In this document: in pieces, positions 59,441 to 64,000 of the stretch | Layout of the letters: each line of letters starts with the position of its first letter | Numbering within the stretch: position 1 is the first letter of the stretch | NCBI GenBank assembly: GCA_012934845.2 | Contig: WNNJ02003600.1 | Span: 1 to 64,000, forward strand | Direction of reading: 5' to 3' | DNA length: 64,000 nucleotides | From: Pomphorhynchus laevis | Lineage: Eukaryota > Acanthocephala > Palaeacanthocephala > Echinorhynchida > Pomphorhynchidae | Notes under the pieces: generated by a model | Database searches by the model: none | Seen by the model: the letters and a program-made list of their open reading frames with translations, nothing else | Told to the model about the DNA's origin: nothing | Position numbers and translations under genes: made by a program

Positions 59441-62400
59441 GATTTTTGGTTTAGATTGCCTAGTTCCAGGGGCAGGCGGTGAACAATCGATATCAACAAT
59501 CTTATCCAAACTGACCCACTGATCATGCCTATAATAATAAAAAAGTAACTAGAACGTTAAAACTGCTTAACAAACTCTTATAAATGTATCAATAAATCAA
59601 TGTTTCTTCAATAAAATCAACAAAGAACTTTAATATAAAGAAAGGAAATACAAGGTCACATTCCGGTAAGTAGAAAACAGTATTTTGTAGATTATTATTT
59701 TCAAAGTGACTGTGAATTACGAAAAAGACACCAAGAAGATATTCCTAGGATGTGTAAAATAGTTTAACAAAATTTGATTAAAAATAACCGCAATTTAAAA
59801 GTAGCAGATGACGAGAGAACAACAAGCTATTCGATTTACATTTTGTATCGTTATGCAAATATTAAAATATACAATGTACAAAGATCGTAATTGTACCACT
59901 GTACATCCGCTAGACTGGCGTATGTATATAATGTTCGTATTTGAAAAATGTATTAATAAGAAATCTATGAAAGTTAATAATGTTGAAATAAAGAAATGAA
60001 AAAAAATTATCGAGTTATATTTATAACGATTAGCACAAAATAATAGCAATTCAATTTAGTGCGATGCGGCATCTTGCATTGTACGTTATATACTGTTCTA
60101 TTAAATTTTAATAAACAATACTATAACTTGTATAACTGTGTATTAACTGTGTATAATATATCTGTACATAATTGTAGAACTGTGTATGCATCGTATATTA
60201 TTTATAAATCAATTCATAAATATCAATTGTCATTTTAAATTTTAATAAATTATATCGTTTTATAAAAATACTAATTGTATAAAATCGTAAATTATTATTT
60301 GGTATTTAGAATTATTTATCTTTATTTTTAATTTATACATAGTATAAAATACATAGGTTAAGTTAGCTTAATTAACTGTAAAACAATACTAATAATTGAA
60401 ATATACACGGTAATAGGTTTTAGTCTCAAATCTTAGCACACAAAGACAAACCATATCGTAGTATTACCTTGAATTCCATCCAACGTAATGAACATACACT
60501 AATGACTTTTTTAAAATCTTGTCGATCACTTTGGCAATATACACTTTACTCTCCGGATCCAAAGTGCTCCATATAACTTTCACAAAAGAGTCCACGTCAA
60601 TTTGATTAATTGTAAATTTTGTAGCTAATGATTTACTAAAATTCAATAAAAAATCAGATTATAATGTAAAAGCAACTTTGTCGTTTTTTTTATTATTTGC
60701 TACAGAGATGTATCGAAAGTAATACATCAATAAGAGTCCACCTGTATGGTCGATGCATTCCCCTGCCAAATATAATATATATGTATCTACAGTGAACATA
60801 TTAAAAACGTTCAAATATGCTCTGAGAGATTTGTTTGTAGACTAGAGAGAAATAGTTACAGCTGTATTAATAGATCGGGAATTCCAAAATAGGCAAATCG
60901 TCAAGATTAGATAAAATCCAAATAACGATATTTGACGTAGATGTTTAAGTGCAGACGCGAAAAGAACATCACAACAGGCGTAGTAGAGCGAATAGAACGC
61001 GAAAATTGCAATTTTTCATACGTAAGACAGACTAAACTTCCATTAAAAACAAGAATTAAGGGGCCTCGTTCAGATAGAAGGATGTTCATCGGTCATTTTA
61101 AATCATGTTCTTATCAATAACGATGAAGTGGATTTTGATAATACCAGAGTATGCTTGAAACTAAAGATAATAATTTCTGTCGAATGATAATGGAATCGAC
61201 AAACCTCAACAATAGGGAAGGATGCAAGGCAATAAGTCTATTTCAATTTAAAAATACCGAAGGATTGAATGAGTTGTAAATGACTTTGAATTCTTCCGAG
61301 TTATACGTACTTATGTCTACAAAGTTTCAAAGTTTCTATCATTTTTTCATAAAAATGTGTCACTAAGATCACCCGAAACGTCAGATAAATTAATACATAT
61401 TCCGTGTAGCTAAAATGATTTTACAAACTAACATAAGCTGGTACAATAAATTGTAGGAGGATCAAATTCAAAATTAAGAGTCTTGTAAGTCACAAAATGA
61501 AATTGATAAAACATAATTTGTAGAGCCGCGTTGAAATATCGAATTAATAATAGAAAAGCATTTAGAAAATAAACATATGTGGCCTTTTATTTGAACTATA
61601 AATGGTTACAAATATTACTAGCATTTAAAGTGAAATAACGATAACTGCATTTGTGTCGGCTATCAAAATTAAACACAAAACTTCATAATCATACAAGAGT
61701 GCAATCATTAAAGCTTTCTTAACAGAATTATGACATGCTATCCAAACAACTTTGAAATGCAATAGCCACATTACACTCTCATGAGATAAATAAAAAAATA
61801 TGACCTGGTCAGTTTGACATGCACTTTGTTGATTTTCTATGTGTAATGTTGGACAACTTGCCAACTACCTAGCCTACAGTAGTTCTAATAGTAATATTTT
61901 AGTAGCAATTCGTTGTTAATGAACAATTTTTAAAATGTCTTATAAAGATGCAATCTAATTGTATAGCATACCTGCACTGTAAATTATTGTCGGGAGTTAT
62001 ATTGAATATACGTGCTTGTTTCTAAAACGAAGTACGTTTGATAATAAACATATGGAATAAAATAATCACGATTAAATAGCTAGGTGATATATTAAATAAG
62101 TATACACAGGTTTTATAACTGTTAAATAATACACTTACGTTAGTAGGAGAGTGGGACCGACTTGCGTTTCGACGGGTTTTGTGCTGTAAAATTGGCAGTG
62201 GCGATTTTTGATTTACTGATACCTTAAAAGCAAGGAAAATATTTGTTTAAGAAATATCAATTAATAACATTGTCGTAATATCAATCTTGTTTCTTCCATT
62301 TTGTCCAAATATCTATTTGTATATCTATTTGAATATAACATATCCATTTGTATCTATTTAAAACTGTCTTCCTCGAAGACACAAAAATCTTGATATTGTT

Positions 62401-63953
62401 GTTAACATATACAGCAATGCAATACAAGATTTTAGTAATAAATCTTGGGTCAAGAAATTGACCACGTTAGGGATGCTATACTGGTATCTACATTCATCGT
62501 TTCATATTTGTTTTATGTTATATTATATAATATGAAATAAGAAAAAACTGAATTAAATATAAGATCAAATTCAATAATTTGATGAATTAAAAATCATCAG
62601 TCGTAATAAATTAAAAATCAAGCAGCCAATTGCAAAATCATAAGTCGTAAGAACACTATTTAATAAAAAATATATAGTATAAGTATACACATATTTACTC
62701 TAAGATCAGATGAAGACGGCTTAAACAATCTTTGACTAACTCGCGTTACTGCCGGTACACTTCTTTTTACACCTTTATGAGAAGCAACAGTTGGACTTCC
62801 AAGCTTTCTATTCATGTCGTAGAATGCGCGAAGATATCTATACGATATATAAAGCATCTTTTGAAAATGTATAATCCCACAAATACATACTTATGATAAA
62901 TTTTCTCAAGTTCGATCCCACACTCTTCATCGCTGGATGTTGGTAAACACATAGCTCGGTGTATATCACCCCATAAATGTCTTTTGCCCACCTTAAAGAA
63001 TTAAAAGAGTCAAATAATAAATGTTGCAACAGTCTTTGTATTTAAAACAAACCTTTGACCAACCCCCATACTTGTTAACAAGTCGGTATAAAATACATAA
63101 ATCGCAAGAAACTCCGTTAACAATTGGACTTCCAACAAAAGTTATATCTTAAAAAGCTCTGTGGAATACACCAAATTTATTATCTGTTGATATGTGTACC
63201 TGAGGCCTCAAGAAAGTTTAGAAGATTGGTTAGGAAGTAATCTTTTTCTTGCAGACACTCGTCTTCAGAAGACTAAATTTAACGAAAGAAAATAATTCCG
63301 GTGTTTATTTTTAGAATAATTAATTATTTTTAGAATAGTTCAGGAAAATAACAGTCGCCAAACCGTATTAAAAATATCAGATACAGTATCACATATAAAA
63401 AATATCCTAACAAAGGAAAAGTTTACAAATATGCAAACTAAATAATATTCTAAAATAGTATGATTTAAACACTTTCGTGTATGATGCGACGATTTACTAA
63501 TACTAATGTCATTTACTAACAAGGCGATTGTATTTAAAATTATCGCGTAAGCGTGATATTCTCATGTTATAAAATAATGAAAGAAATCGACTGGAACAAA
63601 TCTGTGAAAATAACATTGAACAAATCTGTGAAAAATACAAGTTTTACGTACAATAAAATTAATAATCCATAATAAATATTATGAAAAGCAAGTTAATTTG
63701 TAATGTATATACCAGAATATTAATTTCTGTATCACAAAGTGGCGTCCAGTTTGAGTAATAGTGCGGATTTCGCATATATTCCTCGACTTTTGACATATCT
63801 GGAAACATTATAAGGTTAGCATTTAAAGCAGGAAAACTAGTAACCTACCAAGGCCGGGTAACAACATCTTCATTTGATTAATTTTTGATTCATCAAGTAT
63901 GCTAATATCATTTACTTTGACGGTTATTCTAAACAATTGTCCGTTGTAAATAT
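59441..63953 (-). CDS. ARID4: ARID4 (Rb-binding protein 1-like / hat-trick) chromatin protein, partial
   Basis: ARID4 proteins are nuclear corepressor subunits (Sin3/HDAC, Rb-linked) that bind DNA and methylated histones. Ten exons read on the minus strand, all with matching phases: 63849-63953, 63713-63798, 63200-63272, 63053-63147, 62891-62991, 62699-62837, 62139-62222, 61972-62021, 60468-60635, 59441-59528; about 329 residues. The first two give an RBB1NT-like end (DISILDESKI, MLLPGLDM, HYYSNWTPLC). The next four form the ARID: EKDYFLTNLLNFLEAS, LYRLVNKYGGWSK, VGKRHLWGDIHRAMCLP, IYHKYLRAFYD. A basic Ser-rich linker follows, then a chromobarrel: SKVYIAKVIDKILKKSLVYV, HYVGWNSR, HDQWVSLDKIVDI. 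ARID before chromobarrel is the ARID4 order. The N-terminus lies beyond the window. After 59441 the frame either stops at 59429 or splices at a weak GTACCT; family members are much longer. Confidence 0.85.
60190..60390 (+). mobile_element. YIDD-type retroelement tail fragment (E11) in an ARID4 intron
   Basis: 'caattcataaatatcaattg', 'tagaattatttatctttatt' and 'gtataaaatacatag' match the 3' tail of the copies at 18.3-18.44 and 19.0-19.13 kb, in plus orientation. It lies between the last two placed ARID4 exons. Confidence 0.45.
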
Positions 63954-64000
63954 CTTAATGTATTTTATGAATGAAAACAAATATTTAAGCTAGCGACCAA

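Noticed and set aside
61625-61864. 79-codon minus-strand frame in an ARID4 intron
   Set aside because: It lies between two exons joined in matching phase (61972 and 60635), and its hydrophobic, AT-driven composition fits no part of ARID4.

Overview
The window looks like a piece of an invertebrate, most likely arthropod, nuclear genome. It is very AT-rich, has spliced genes with GT/AG introns as short as 50 bases, and is crowded with retroelement debris (two kinds of LINE, a Penelope-like element, a YIDD-type reverse transcriptase family, hAT-type DNA transposon remnants). Nothing bacterial is visible: no operons, no ribosome binding sites. The species cannot be named from the sequence.

Host genes. 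Two are firmly recognised, both on the minus strand. PHF5A (47727-49661) is complete in two exons. An ARID4 / Rb-binding-protein-1 type chromatin gene (59441-63953) is read from ten exons with matching splice phases: the end of the RBB1NT-like region, a whole ARID domain and a whole chromobarrel. Its 5' end lies beyond the window edge. An unrecognised two-exon gene (21890-28486, plus) carries head-to-head LINE copies in its 5.8 kb intron. Weaker candidates are a terminal exon at 66-185 (plus), a start exon near 38242 (plus), and small frames at 12994, 13429 and 26741.

Repeats dominate the rest. A family with a YIDD reverse transcriptase recurs at least ten times (4.9, 18.1-19.4, 20.3, 30.6, 31.9, 35.0, 38.9, 42.0, 48.6, 54.5 and 60.2 kb). 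Its 3' region has a compact fold whose two crossing helices covary between copies. Close to several copies sit palindromic repeats containing hammerhead ribozyme sequences. One unit (6778-6858, plus) keeps every core position of a self-cleaving hammerhead. Three other 81-base units (6115, 31365, 40140, all minus) have decayed cores. A 1.18 kb block containing such a palindrome is present twice (31027-32206 and 39802-40981), at equal length and about 1 percent divergence, so it moved recently. A separate 0.7 kb fold-back (29824-30518) holds all hammerhead strands in perfect register but in a knotted order.

Other elements are a Penelope-like element with RT and GIY-YIG parts (43350-45190), a zinc-knuckle ORF1 LINE in three copies (22.5, 25.3 and 51 kb), an L2/CR1-type LINE (33.4-34.8 kb), a 320-bp hAT miniature element with 8-bp target duplications (55953-56272), and a remnant resembling the widespread SPIN/OC1-type hAT repeats (46.8-47.07 kb). 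The most interesting observation is the association of hammerhead palindromes, a covarying pseudoknot and the YIDD reverse transcriptase, which may be parts of one retroelement system.
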